Part shown: piece after piece, positions 8,630-14,840 of the stretch
Position numbering within the stretch: the first letter of the stretch is position 1
Layout: each line of letters starts with the position of its first letter
Origin: CAXFCD01 sp964001155
Lineage (GTDB): Bacteria > Fidelibacterota > Marinisomatia > Marinisomatales > UBA1611
NCBI GenBank assembly: GCA_964001155.1
Contig: CAXFCD010000055.1
Span: 1-19,477, forward strand
Direction: 5' to 3'
Length of the DNA: 19,477 nucleotides
Translations under genes and position numbers: made by a program
Notes under the pieces: model-generated
Told to the model about the DNA's origin: nothing
The model's database searches: none
Seen by the model: only the letters and a program-made list of their open reading frames with translations

Positions 8630-8703
8630 CGGAGCGTGGCGCAGCCCGGTAGCGCACGTGCATGGGGTGCACGGGGTCGCAGGTTCAAATCCTGTCGCTC
8701 CGA
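8630..8703 (+). tRNA. tRNA-Pro (anticodon GGG)
   Basis: Complete 74-nt cloverleaf. The acceptor stem is CGGAGCG (8630-8636) with CGCTCCG (8696-8702), discriminator A at 8703. The D-stem is GCGC/GCGC. The anticodon stem is CGTGC/GCACG around loop ATGGGGT (8662-8668), with anticodon GGG at 8664-8666. The T-arm is GCAGG TTCAAAT CCTGT. The C1 and A73 identity positions agree with bacterial tRNA-Pro. The 3' CCA is not encoded (next bases are CAT). It reads CCC/CCU codons. Confidence 0.96.
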
Positions 8704-8706
8704 CAT

Positions 8707-8731
8707 AAAAAGACTCGAAAGAGTCTTTTTT
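8707..8731 (+). terminator. Intrinsic terminator after tRNA-Pro(GGG)
   Basis: A perfect 10-bp stem, AAAAAGACTC (8707-8716) with GAGTCTTTTT (8721-8730), is closed by a GAAA tetraloop and ends in six T residues. It ends the merR-tRNA transcript. Confidence 0.93.
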
Positions 8732-8776
8732 AGTTTAAGGTTAAAAGTAAATTCTGCCCACTAAAACTATCATTTT

Positions 8777-9508
8777 ATGCCCGATTCCGTATTTATTTTT
8801 GTGACCCTGAGTCTTGTAATCCTGGTGGGTGCTGCCTATTGGTTGCGCATTCCCCGGGCAACCATCCCCTTGGGCATCGTTTATTTAATTTTTATCATAT
8901 TAAATCCTGCAGGCCCGCCAACGCCTAATAAATCCAAGCAGTATTCTGAACCAACACCCGTTTCAAATCAAAAATTGCATGAACAATCAATGGCGAAAAC
9001 CAAGCCAGTCCAACCCATCGGAACAACCATCCAACCCCAGTTGCTTACTTTTGAATCAGGACGAACCCAAAAGGATTTGCCCATCAAAGAAGAAACTATT
9101 CCTAAAATCGAAATAACTCCAGTGATCGAAAATGAGAAAAAAAAGGAAGAGAAAGATAATAATTATTTACTCCGATTGAGAGATATTCAGATTTGCAGGA
9201 ATGTGGTGAACCGTACGCCTGTTGGGTCAGATGTTTATTTTAGTAAAAATGTTGATTCACTCTACTGTTTTACTCGAATCCAAAATACCGGCGGGAAACA
9301 GGAGGTGAAACACGTTTGGTATTTTGAGGATCGATTGATGACCCAAGTAAGATATAATATTAAAAAATCGAATATTTACCGCTCCTGGACGAAAAAAACT
9401 ATCCTATCTAATCAAGTGGGTCAATGGCGCGTTGATGTTCAGGATTCCGCCGGAAATGTTATCGGTTCAAAACAATTTGAGATTACGAACGCACTCACCA
9501 CAAACTAA
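8777..9508 (+). CDS. Membrane-anchored DUF2914-domain protein
   Basis: A 243-residue protein of unknown role. The N-terminus has two likely membrane helices (about residues 4-20, FIFVTLSLVILVGAAYWL, and 26-43, ATIPLGIVYLIFIIL). A Pro/Gln/Lys-rich, presumably disordered linker (about 45-128) follows, then a C-terminal domain (about 130-240) that I recognise as DUF2914 from CRNVVNRTPVGSDVYF, LYCFTRIQNTGG, VKHVWYFEDRLM and GQWRVDVQDSAGNVIGSKQF. DUF2914 is a small beta-rich domain of unknown function, often attached to membrane segments. The most likely layout places the domain outside the cytoplasm on a flexible tether, but topology is not certain. It ends 4 nt before the lipoprotein gene at 9513, so the two are probably cotranscribed. 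No Shine-Dalgarno site precedes the ATG. Confidence 0.78.
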   Translation: MPDSVFIFVTLSLVILVGAAYWLRIPRATIPLGIVYLIFIILNPAGPPTPNKSKQYSEPTPVSNQKLHEQSMAKTKPVQPIGTTIQPQLLTFESGRTQKDLPIKEETIPKIEITPVIENEKKKEEKDNNYLLRLRDIQICRNVVNRTPVGSDVYFSKNVDSLYCFTRIQNTGGKQEVKHVWYFEDRLMTQVRYNIKKSNIYRSWTKKTILSNQVGQWRVDVQDSAGNVIGSKQFEITNALTTN

Positions 9509-9512
9509 TATT

Positions 9513-10436
9513 TTGAAACATTTATTTTTTCTGTTTATGGCATTGCTCGTTGCCTGTGGGCCCATTGCACGTAAAAAGGAGATTCATATGAACTGGACAG
9601 AGTTCGACTTGGATCTTCCCGCAGGGATTGTGGTCTATGAAGGGCAAAATAAAAATATTCCTCTAAAAGCCTGGGTAGCCAAAGTGGATTTATCCAATGC
9701 TCGGATTTCCGCTGGTGTCCTGTCATCTACTGATAAAGACAGAAAAGAAACTCCACTTCATTTTCTTGAAAATTCCGGTGCTAGGATTGTACTCAATGGC
9801 GGATATTTTTTAATGGATAAAAACCCCACCCGCCATGTGGGCTTATTGAAAACAAACGGAACTTTGGAAGAACCTGCAAGCCCCTCAGTGCTTAGGGACC
9901 AATCCCGGTATTATATCAATCGCGGTGCCTTTGGGATCAGAAATGACGGAACAGTTGACATTGCCTGGTGTTCTACGAAAAATGATTCCATCTTTGAATG
10001 GCAAGAGCCTCTGCAAAATCGTCCCGGTTTACCCATGGATTCACTTCCATTCCCCAAAGCGGAATTTTGGAATATGAAGGAAGCCATTCATGCCGGACCG
10101 GTATTGATCTCTGATGATAAAATTAACGTGACGGCTGAGGAAGAAGTCTTTTTTAATACGCCTGTTGCCGGCGTTCAACCACGCTCTGCAGTTGGATATA
10201 CAAAAAACAATGAACTCATTATGATGGTGGTGGACGGTCGGCAACCAGATAGTCGAGGTGTTTACCTTGAAGAGTTGGCTATCATGATGAAACAATTCAA
10301 TTGTGTGGAAGCCTTGAACTTGGATGGTGGTGGGTCCAGCGCTATGGTAGCGGATAGCCGACTATTGAACCGGCCTGCTGGGCGAACCTTTCAAAGGGAA
10401 GTTATGTCAGCCATTGGAATTTTTTACCATGATTAA
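9513..10436 (+). CDS. Phosphodiester-glycosidase (NAGPA) domain lipoprotein
   Basis: A 308-residue protein if translation begins at the TTG at 9513. That start gives a short lipoprotein signal, KHLFFLFMALLVAC, with a lipobox LVAC before GP, so lipid anchoring at the envelope is predicted. The rest matches the NAGPA/phosphodiester-glycosidase domain: ARIVLNGGYFLMD, a central variable part, RSAVGYTKNNELIMMVVDGR, GVYLEELAIMM and the C-terminal signature ALNLDGGGSSAMV. Family members remove GlcNAc or related groups from phosphodiester-linked glycans, but bacterial substrates are mostly unknown. Alternative starts are ATG 9537 inside the signal and ATG 9588, which has a strong AAGGAG at 9576-9581 with 6-nt spacing and would give a form without signal. 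An in-frame ATG at 9432 lies inside the upstream gene and is rejected. Confidence 0.82.
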   Translation: MKHLFFLFMALLVACGPIARKKEIHMNWTEFDLDLPAGIVVYEGQNKNIPLKAWVAKVDLSNARISAGVLSSTDKDRKETPLHFLENSGARIVLNGGYFLMDKNPTRHVGLLKTNGTLEEPASPSVLRDQSRYYINRGAFGIRNDGTVDIAWCSTKNDSIFEWQEPLQNRPGLPMDSLPFPKAEFWNMKEAIHAGPVLISDDKINVTAEEEVFFNTPVAGVQPRSAVGYTKNNELIMMVVDGRQPDSRGVYLEELAIMMKQFNCVEALNLDGGGSSAMVADSRLLNRPAGRTFQREVMSAIGIFYHD

Positions 10437-10453
10437 ATCATAGTTTAAACAAA

Positions 10454-11068
10454 ATGAAACCATTAAGAAAATTATACGATTGGGTCTTAGACTGGGCAGA
10501 TAAACCATCGGGTCCAAGTGCATTGGGGATCATGTCCACTGCTGAAGCCTCCTTTTTCCCTATCCCGCCGGATGTGTTGCTTATTCCCCTGGCTTTAGGG
10601 AAACGGGAAAGTGCCTTTCGATTCGCTTTCATTTGCAGCGTAGGTTCTATCATCGGCGCCATGATTGGCTACGGTATTGGATTGTGGATTTGGTGGGGTG
10701 AAGTAGGAGTTTTTTCCGGATTTGCTCAATTCTTTTTTGACCATATCCCCGGATTTTCTGTTGAAGGGTTTGATAAAATTAAAGCGCTATATGATGAATA
10801 TAATTTTATGATTGTTTTTACAGCGGGATTTACACCTATTCCGTTCAAATTATTCACGGTGAGCGCCGGCGCTTTTAACATTAATTTTGCTCTGTTTATT
10901 TTAGCCAGTATCGTAAGTAGAAGCGCTCGTTTCTATTTAGTTGCAGGGTTGATTAGAAAATTCGGCGAACCCATACGAGAATTTATTGAAACGTATTTCA
11001 ATCTCTTAGCGCTCGCATTTACGGTTTTGCTGCTTGGTGGATTTTTCATATTGAAATTTTTATTTTGA
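10454..11068 (+). CDS. YqaA/DedA-type membrane protein (VTT domain)
   Basis: A 204-residue integral membrane protein of the YqaA branch of the DedA/SNARE-associated (VTT) superfamily. Recognisable segments are the N-terminal STAEASFFPIPPDVLLIPLA, a glycine-rich helix GSIIGAMIGYGIGLWIW, and the family core FTAGFTPIPFKLFTVSAGAF, followed by SRSARFYLVAGLIRKFG. The FxPIP repeats form re-entrant segments in this superfamily. Members are linked to lipid scrambling or undecaprenyl-phosphate transport and membrane homeostasis; the role of the YqaA branch is not settled. It starts 17 nt after the lipoprotein gene and ends 5 nt before tRNA-Pro(CGG). Probably cotranscribed with the two upstream envelope genes. 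Confidence 0.87.
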   Translation: MKPLRKLYDWVLDWADKPSGPSALGIMSTAEASFFPIPPDVLLIPLALGKRESAFRFAFICSVGSIIGAMIGYGIGLWIWWGEVGVFSGFAQFFFDHIPGFSVEGFDKIKALYDEYNFMIVFTAGFTPIPFKLFTVSAGAFNINFALFILASIVSRSARFYLVAGLIRKFGEPIREFIETYFNLLALAFTVLLLGGFFILKFLF

Positions 11069-11073
11069 AAATT

Positions 11074-11148
11074 CGGGGTGTGGCGCAGTCCGGTTAGCGC
11101 GCGTCGTTCGGGACGACGAGGCCGGAGGTTCGAATCCTCTCACCCCGA
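11074..11148 (+). tRNA. tRNA-Pro (anticodon CGG)
   Basis: Complete 75-nt cloverleaf. The acceptor stem is CGGGGTG (11074-11080) with CACCCCG (11141-11147), discriminator A at 11148. The D-stem is GCGC/GCGC. The anticodon stem is CGTCG/CGACG around TTCGGGA, with anticodon CGG at 11109-11111. The T-arm is GGAGG TTCGAAT CCTCT. CCA is not encoded. It reads CCG codons. It starts 5 nt after the preceding gene, so it is probably processed from that transcript. A T7 run follows directly at 11150-11156 without a separate hairpin. Confidence 0.96.
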
Positions 11149-11189
11149 CTTTTTTTCATTTTTTCCCTTTTACGATGTAACTTTACCGC

Positions 11190-11408
11190 ATGGATAACAT
11201 CAAACTCCTTTTAAGAATTGCCGGGTATTCAGGGTTTGCGCTCTTTTTCATCCAAATCCTGAATCTTTATATTGAATTATTTGAGCCCTCGGAAACCTTG
11301 TTCGAAATCTCCTTTGTTACAGGAATTGGCGCGCTTTTTATTTTAGTTCTCTTGGATAAATTCACTAACAAAGAAGATAAGTTTTATTCAAAAAATATCG
11401 AGAAATAA
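11190..11408 (+). CDS. Small two-helix membrane protein
   Basis: I do not recognise the family of this 72-residue protein. It has two likely membrane helices (about residues 12-29, GYSGFALFFIQILNLYIE, and 40-57, ISFVTGIGALFILVLL) and a charged, Lys/Asp-rich C-terminal tail that would face the cytoplasm if both helices span. It ends 2 nt before the YbjQ-family gene, so the two are coupled in one transcript. No Shine-Dalgarno site precedes the ATG; a -10-like TAACTT (11178-11183) lies 6 nt upstream, suggesting a leaderless start. The tight spacing and stable open frame make a real gene likely. Confidence 0.65.
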   Translation: MDNIKLLLRIAGYSGFALFFIQILNLYIELFEPSETLFEISFVTGIGALFILVLLDKFTNKEDKFYSKNIEK

Positions 11409-11410
11409 TC

Positions 11411-11743
11411 ATGCTGATAACCACCCAAGACCAATTTGAAGAATACCGCATTAAAAAAACATTTGGCATAGTACAGGGCAGTACCATCCGTGCTCGACAT
11501 ATCGGCACTGATATTTTAGCCGGCTTCCGAAATCTTGTGGGTGGTGAAGTCCACGAGTATACTAAAATGCTGGCAGAATCCCGAGAACAAGCACTTGACC
11601 GAATGAAAACTGAAGCTGAAGCGATGGGAGCAAATGCAATTGTTTGTTTGCGGTTCACCACATCCACCATTATGTCTGGCATGGCAGAATTCCTGGCTTT
11701 TGGGACAGCAGTTCTTGTTGAACTGAAATCAACACATAATTAA
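11411..11743 (+). CDS. YbjQ/UPF0145 family protein
   Basis: A 110-residue cytosolic protein of the YbjQ (UPF0145, PF01906) family, which forms small pentameric beta-rich rings; its function is unknown although it has been called a heavy-metal-binding domain. Diagnostic segments are FGIVQGSTIRARHIGTDILA, FRNLVGGEVHEYTKML, the REQALDRMKTEAEAMGANAI helix and the closing FGTAVLVEL. No extra membrane segment is fused to it, but the gene starts 2 nt after a small membrane-protein gene, which may serve that purpose in trans. Length is typical of the family. Confidence 0.9.
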   Translation: MLITTQDQFEEYRIKKTFGIVQGSTIRARHIGTDILAGFRNLVGGEVHEYTKMLAESREQALDRMKTEAEAMGANAIVCLRFTTSTIMSGMAEFLAFGTAVLVELKSTHN

Positions 11744-11748
11744 GGGTA

Positions 11749-11777
11749 TTGTTTTTAATGGTTTGACCATCTATATT
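11749..11777 (+). promoter_or_regulatory. Putative promoter of the CBS-RimB-RimK genes
   Basis: TTGTTT (11749-11754) and TATATT (11772-11777) are separated by exactly 17 bases. The -10 element ends 7 bases before the ATG at 11785, so transcription would be expected to begin at or within a base or two of the start codon, a leaderless mRNA. Inferred from motif and spacing. Confidence 0.5.
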
Positions 11778-11784
11778 CCTGTTC

Positions 11785-12336
11785 ATGTATTTTGACTTTC
11801 ATTTCAATTCCGAAGACGAAGACCAATGGTTGGAAGGGCTGGAGTCCGTAGATGATGAACCTGAAATGAAGGAAGCGGTCCGTATTCAGGATCCAATTTC
11901 CACCTTGGGCCTAGAACCACCTCTCACAGCCGAAATCGGCACCAGTCTTAAAAACGCCTTAAACCAACTCCAAAAAGAAAAACAGAATTGTCTCCTCATT
12001 GTTGAAAATGGTATGTTAAGAGGCATCCTGACAGAAAGAGATATTTTGTTAAAAGTGACAGGAAAAGGGTTTGACCTTGATTTGGTGACTGTGGATGAAT
12101 TCATGACAGAACACCCTGAATATTTATCACCGGAAGACCCTTTGGCCTATGCCTTGAATAAAATGCATATTGGCGGGTTCCGTCATGTTCCTATTGTAGA
12201 CGATGACAGGAATCCTGTTGGACTCATCAGTATCAGCAATATTATTTCAACAATTGCGGACTATTTCAGTCGAGAAATCATCAATTTACCCCCCTTGGAT
12301 CGTCTTGTGGATTCCGCTCGCCAAGAAGGCGGCTAA
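11785..12336 (+). CDS. Two-CBS-domain protein
   Basis: A 183-residue cytosolic protein with an acidic N-terminus (Asp/Glu-rich through residue 33) and a CBS pair. CBS1 covers about 47-105 (TAEIGTSLKNALNQL, NCLLIVENGMLRGILTERDI) and CBS2 about 110-167 (FMTEHPEYLSPEDPLAYAL, GGFRHVPIVDDDRNPVGLIS, ISNIISTIADYF). CBS pairs usually bind adenosine nucleotides such as AMP, ATP or SAM and regulate a partner. No catalytic domain is fused, so the partner must be separate. It precedes RimB and RimK by 56 nt, which raises the possibility that it senses nucleotide status for ribosome modification. That link is inference. The start is probably leaderless (see promoter entry). Confidence 0.88.
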   Translation: MYFDFHFNSEDEDQWLEGLESVDDEPEMKEAVRIQDPISTLGLEPPLTAEIGTSLKNALNQLQKEKQNCLLIVENGMLRGILTERDILLKVTGKGFDLDLVTVDEFMTEHPEYLSPEDPLAYALNKMHIGGFRHVPIVDDDRNPVGLISISNIISTIADYFSREIINLPPLDRLVDSARQEGG

Positions 12337-12392
12337 TCCACACTTTTTTCGAAAATATTTCCCCTTTTTACCTGTAATTTCCCGGCCGATTT

Positions 12393-12860
12393 ATGGCCAA
12401 AAAACAATCAAAATCTCTCAGTAAAAAAAGAACGCAATTCATTCCGATTGGTTGGCGGGAATGGGTAATATTCCCAGATTTTTCTGAATTTGCAATCAAA
12501 GCAAAAATTGATACCGGTGCTCGGTCTTCAGCCCTTCATGCGACCCATATTAATGAATTTGAAAAGGATGGACAGAAGTGGGTCAAATTCAGGGTTTATC
12601 AATCACGGGATTTTCTTTTTATTGAAACACCAGTTGTCGATTATCGAAAAATCACAAATTCATTTGGTAATTCAGAGGTTCGTCCGGTCATCAACATGAA
12701 AATAAAAATGGGCAAAAAATCATGGACCACAGATATTACTCTGACAAGAAGAAGCAAATTAGCACATCCAATGCTTATCGGTAGAAAAAGTTTAAAAAAG
12801 CGCCATGTGATTCATTCCCATAAATCATTTCTAAAAGGCATCCCAAAAATAAAAAAATGA
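12393..12860 (+). CDS. Retropepsin-like protease, RimB type (PF05618)
   Basis: A 155-residue protein of the 'ATP-dependent zinc protease' family (PF05618), now regarded as retropepsin-like aspartic proteases. After a Lys/Ser-rich N-terminus comes PIGWREWVIFPDF, then the catalytic-type motif KIDTGARSSALHA with D40-T41-G42-A43, then VRPVINMKIKMGKKSW and the terminal MLIGRKSLKKRHVIHS. One D[TS]GA per chain implies a homodimer as in retroviral proteases. In Pseudomonas, RimB of this family trims the glutamate tails that RimK adds to ribosomal protein S6. The rimK start overlaps its stop (ATGA, 4 nt), strongly supporting that partnership. A -10-like TAATTT (12375-12380) lies 12 nt before the ATG with no Shine-Dalgarno site. 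Confidence 0.88.
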   Translation: MAKKQSKSLSKKRTQFIPIGWREWVIFPDFSEFAIKAKIDTGARSSALHATHINEFEKDGQKWVKFRVYQSRDFLFIETPVVDYRKITNSFGNSEVRPVINMKIKMGKKSWTTDITLTRRSKLAHPMLIGRKSLKKRHVIHSHKSFLKGIPKIKK

Positions 12861-13735
12861 ACATTTTAATTTTATCACGGAATAAAAATTTATATTCCAC
12901 CGGACGATTGGTGGAAGCCGGGAATGACCATGGGCATAACGTCCGGGTTATTGACTACATGCGTTGCTACATGAACATCACTTCACGGAAGCCAACAGTT
13001 TATTATGGCGGAGAATCACTGGGAAAGGTTGATGCTGTGATTCCCAGAATTGGTGCATCCAATACTTTTTATGGCACCGCCGTTGTTCGTCAATTTGAAA
13101 TGATGGACAGCTATTGTTTGAACCCTTCCGATGCGATTTCCCGATCTCGTGATAAACTGAGATCTTTACAAATTTTGGCGCGAGAGGGGATCAATATGCC
13201 TGTGACTGGGTATGCCAGTCATACGAAAGATATTGAAGGAGTGATCGAAAAAGTGGGCAGCATTCCTTTAGTCATGAAGTTGCTTCAAGGCACTCAAGGG
13301 CAAGGTATCGTTCTGGCAGAAACAAGAAAAGCTGCAGAATCGGTTATGAGTGCATTTCGACAATTAGATGCTGATATTATGGTTCAGGAATTTGTAAAAG
13401 AATCCAGTGGAACTGACATTCGAGCTTTTGTTGTAGGGGATGAAGTTGTGGCTGCCATGCAACGAATAGCACCAGAGGAAGAATTTCGCTCCAACGTCCA
13501 CCGCGGAGGAAGTACTGTACAAGTTGAATTGACACAGGAAGAAATCACTACAGCAGTGAATGCTTCAAAATTTCTTGGCTTATCTACCGCCGGTGTGGAT
13601 TTAATACGATCTAATCGTGGACCGTTAATTTTAGAAGTCAATTCGTCACCGGGATTACAAGGAATTGAATCCTGCTCCGGTGTCGATGTGGCTAGTAAAA
13701 TTATTTCATTCATTGAATCAGAAAAAAAGGTTTAA
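12857..13735 (+). CDS. rimK: Ribosomal protein S6 glutamate ligase RimK
   Basis: RimK is an ATP-grasp ligase that adds glutamate residues to the C-terminus of ribosomal protein S6 and, in E. coli, can also make poly-alpha-glutamate. The 292-residue product is collinear with the E. coli enzyme: ILSRNKNLYSTGRLVEAG at the start, DAVIPRIGASNTFYGTAVVR, DKLRSLQILAREGINMPVTG, the ATP-grasp glycine loop LLQGTQGQGIVLAETRKAAE, GTDIRAFVVGDEVVAAM, FRSNVHRGG and the metal-binding EVNSSPGLQGIE (E260, N262). Full length and intact. It overlaps the upstream RimB-type protease by 4 nt and is followed by a terminator. S6 itself (rpsF) is not in the window. Confidence 0.96.
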   Translation: MNILILSRNKNLYSTGRLVEAGNDHGHNVRVIDYMRCYMNITSRKPTVYYGGESLGKVDAVIPRIGASNTFYGTAVVRQFEMMDSYCLNPSDAISRSRDKLRSLQILAREGINMPVTGYASHTKDIEGVIEKVGSIPLVMKLLQGTQGQGIVLAETRKAAESVMSAFRQLDADIMVQEFVKESSGTDIRAFVVGDEVVAAMQRIAPEEEFRSNVHRGGSTVQVELTQEEITTAVNASKFLGLSTAGVDLIRSNRGPLILEVNSSPGLQGIESCSGVDVASKIISFIESEKKV

Positions 13736-13933
13736 ATCTTGTGATATTTTTCACAGTATTTAATGAAAAAATATTTTAATATTTATCTACAAAAAATATT
13801 ACTGTGTTACCTCCCGAAAAGGGAAGCCCGTCGAAATACCATGACATGCTTCCCTTTTTTCTTAAATTAAATATTTTTAAAAGTTTGATTTCGTAAATTA
13901 CTCGCCTATTTCAAACACTAAATCAAATCCATA
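13736..13933. other. Intergenic region, very AT-rich
   Basis: The largest gap in the window, 198 bases. It holds the rimK terminator (13817-13860). The first 70 bases are almost pure A/T and contain a short GTGA/TCAC hairpin (13741-13754) and a 7-bp inverted repeat CACAGTA (13752-13758) / TACTGTG (13800-13806), both too weak to call. A TAAATT (13894-13899) could be a -10 element of the DUF1028 gene but has no matching -35. No small ORF is supported. Confidence 0.7.
13817..13860 (+). terminator. Intrinsic terminator after rimK
   Basis: An 11-bp stem, AAAAGGGAAGC (13817-13827) with GCTTCCCTTTT (13848-13858), has a 20-nt loop and ends in a T6 tract (13855-13860). It separates the rimK genes from the exported-protein genes. 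Confidence 0.9.
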
Positions 13934-14827
13934 ATGCGAGTTTTCATTCCCTTTATTTTTCTGGCCAAAAGCCTTTTATTTTCCCAGGATACATTTTCAA
14001 TTGTCGCTGTCGATACCTTAACGGGAGAAGTGGGCAGCGCCGGTGCATCGTGCATTGCAGGTTCAATTATCATTAGTGATATCCATCCCGGTGTGGGCGC
14101 AGTTCATACACAATCTTATTGGAATCAAAGCAATCAGGATTCCGCTTCTGCTCTCATGGATTTAGGCTATTCGCCGGAAGAAATCATCGATTGGCTGGTC
14201 AGTAATGATGCCCAAAATAATCCATCAATTCGACAATATGGCATTGTTGATCTCATTGATGGCGGGAGAAGTGCAGGATTTACGGGTGTAAATTGTTTTG
14301 ATTTTAAAAACCATGTCTTGGGTCAAACGTATGCTATTCAGGGAAATATTTTGCTGGGACAAGAAATCCTAGATGATATGGAATTCGCATTTACAACGAC
14401 TTTTGGAACCTTTGAAGAAAAACTGATGGCCAGTCTAATGGCGGCCAATGTTCCCGGTGCCGATACACGGTGTTTAGAGTACGGAATACCAGCTTTGTCG
14501 GCGTTTATCCGCATCGCTGAACCGGAGAATGACACAGATTCATTGTTCCTTGATCTCAATGTGAATTCTGCCCCTATTAATGTTAACCCTATGGATTCTT
14601 TATATATTGATTATTGGTCCTGGAAAAGGAATCAAATAATCGTGGGTGATATTAATTTTGACCGTAAAATTGATCTTCTGGATTTAACCATTTTAATAGG
14701 CTTCACCAATGGAATTGGAACACCAACGGATCTAGAAATCGAAACCGGCGATCTGAGCGGCAATGGATCATTGGGGTTAATTGACATTTATCTATTAGTT
14801 CATGAAATTATTGGCGTTACAGGGTAA
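13934..14827 (+). CDS. Exported DUF1028 protein with C-terminal dockerin-like repeats
   Basis: A 297-residue secreted protein. Residues 1 to about 19 are a signal peptide (RVFIPFIFLAKSLLF). Residues about 20-215 form a DUF1028 domain (PF06267): FSIVAVDTLTGEVGSAGASC, DIHPGVGAVHTQSYWN, GIVDLIDGGRSAGFTGVNC and a TYAIQGNILLGQEILDDM segment. DUF1028 resembles N-terminal-nucleophile hydrolases, but its reaction is unknown. Residues about 236-297 contain two dockerin-type calcium loops. The first, DINFDRKIDLLD (239-250), has Asp/Asn at loop positions 1, 3, 5, 9 and 12. The second, DLSGNGSLGLID (273-284), is degenerate at position 9. These may bind calcium or anchor the protein. The M28 peptidase gene follows after 13 nt. 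No Por-type sorting domain is seen after the repeats. Confidence 0.87.
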   Translation: MRVFIPFIFLAKSLLFSQDTFSIVAVDTLTGEVGSAGASCIAGSIIISDIHPGVGAVHTQSYWNQSNQDSASALMDLGYSPEEIIDWLVSNDAQNNPSIRQYGIVDLIDGGRSAGFTGVNCFDFKNHVLGQTYAIQGNILLGQEILDDMEFAFTTTFGTFEEKLMASLMAANVPGADTRCLEYGIPALSAFIRIAEPENDTDSLFLDLNVNSAPINVNPMDSLYIDYWSWKRNQIIVGDINFDRKIDLLDLTILIGFTNGIGTPTDLEIETGDLSGNGSLGLIDIYLLVHEIIGVTG

Positions 14828-14840
14828 AATAAGGAAAAAA

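Noticed and set aside
9432..9512. Upstream ATG for the lipoprotein gene
   Set aside because: It lies inside the DUF2914 gene in another frame and would bury the signal peptide behind 27 unrelated residues.
10429..10441. Palindrome ATGATT-A-AATCAT overlapping the stop of the lipoprotein gene
   Set aside because: The 1-nt centre cannot form an RNA hairpin, it is AT-rich, and no T tract or second copy was found; chance is likely.
13741..13806. Possible structured RNA or operator (GTGA/TCAC hairpin and CACAGTA/TACTGTG inverted repeat)
   Set aside because: The arms are only 4 and 7 bp, with a 41-nt separation for the second, in a nearly pure A/T stretch.
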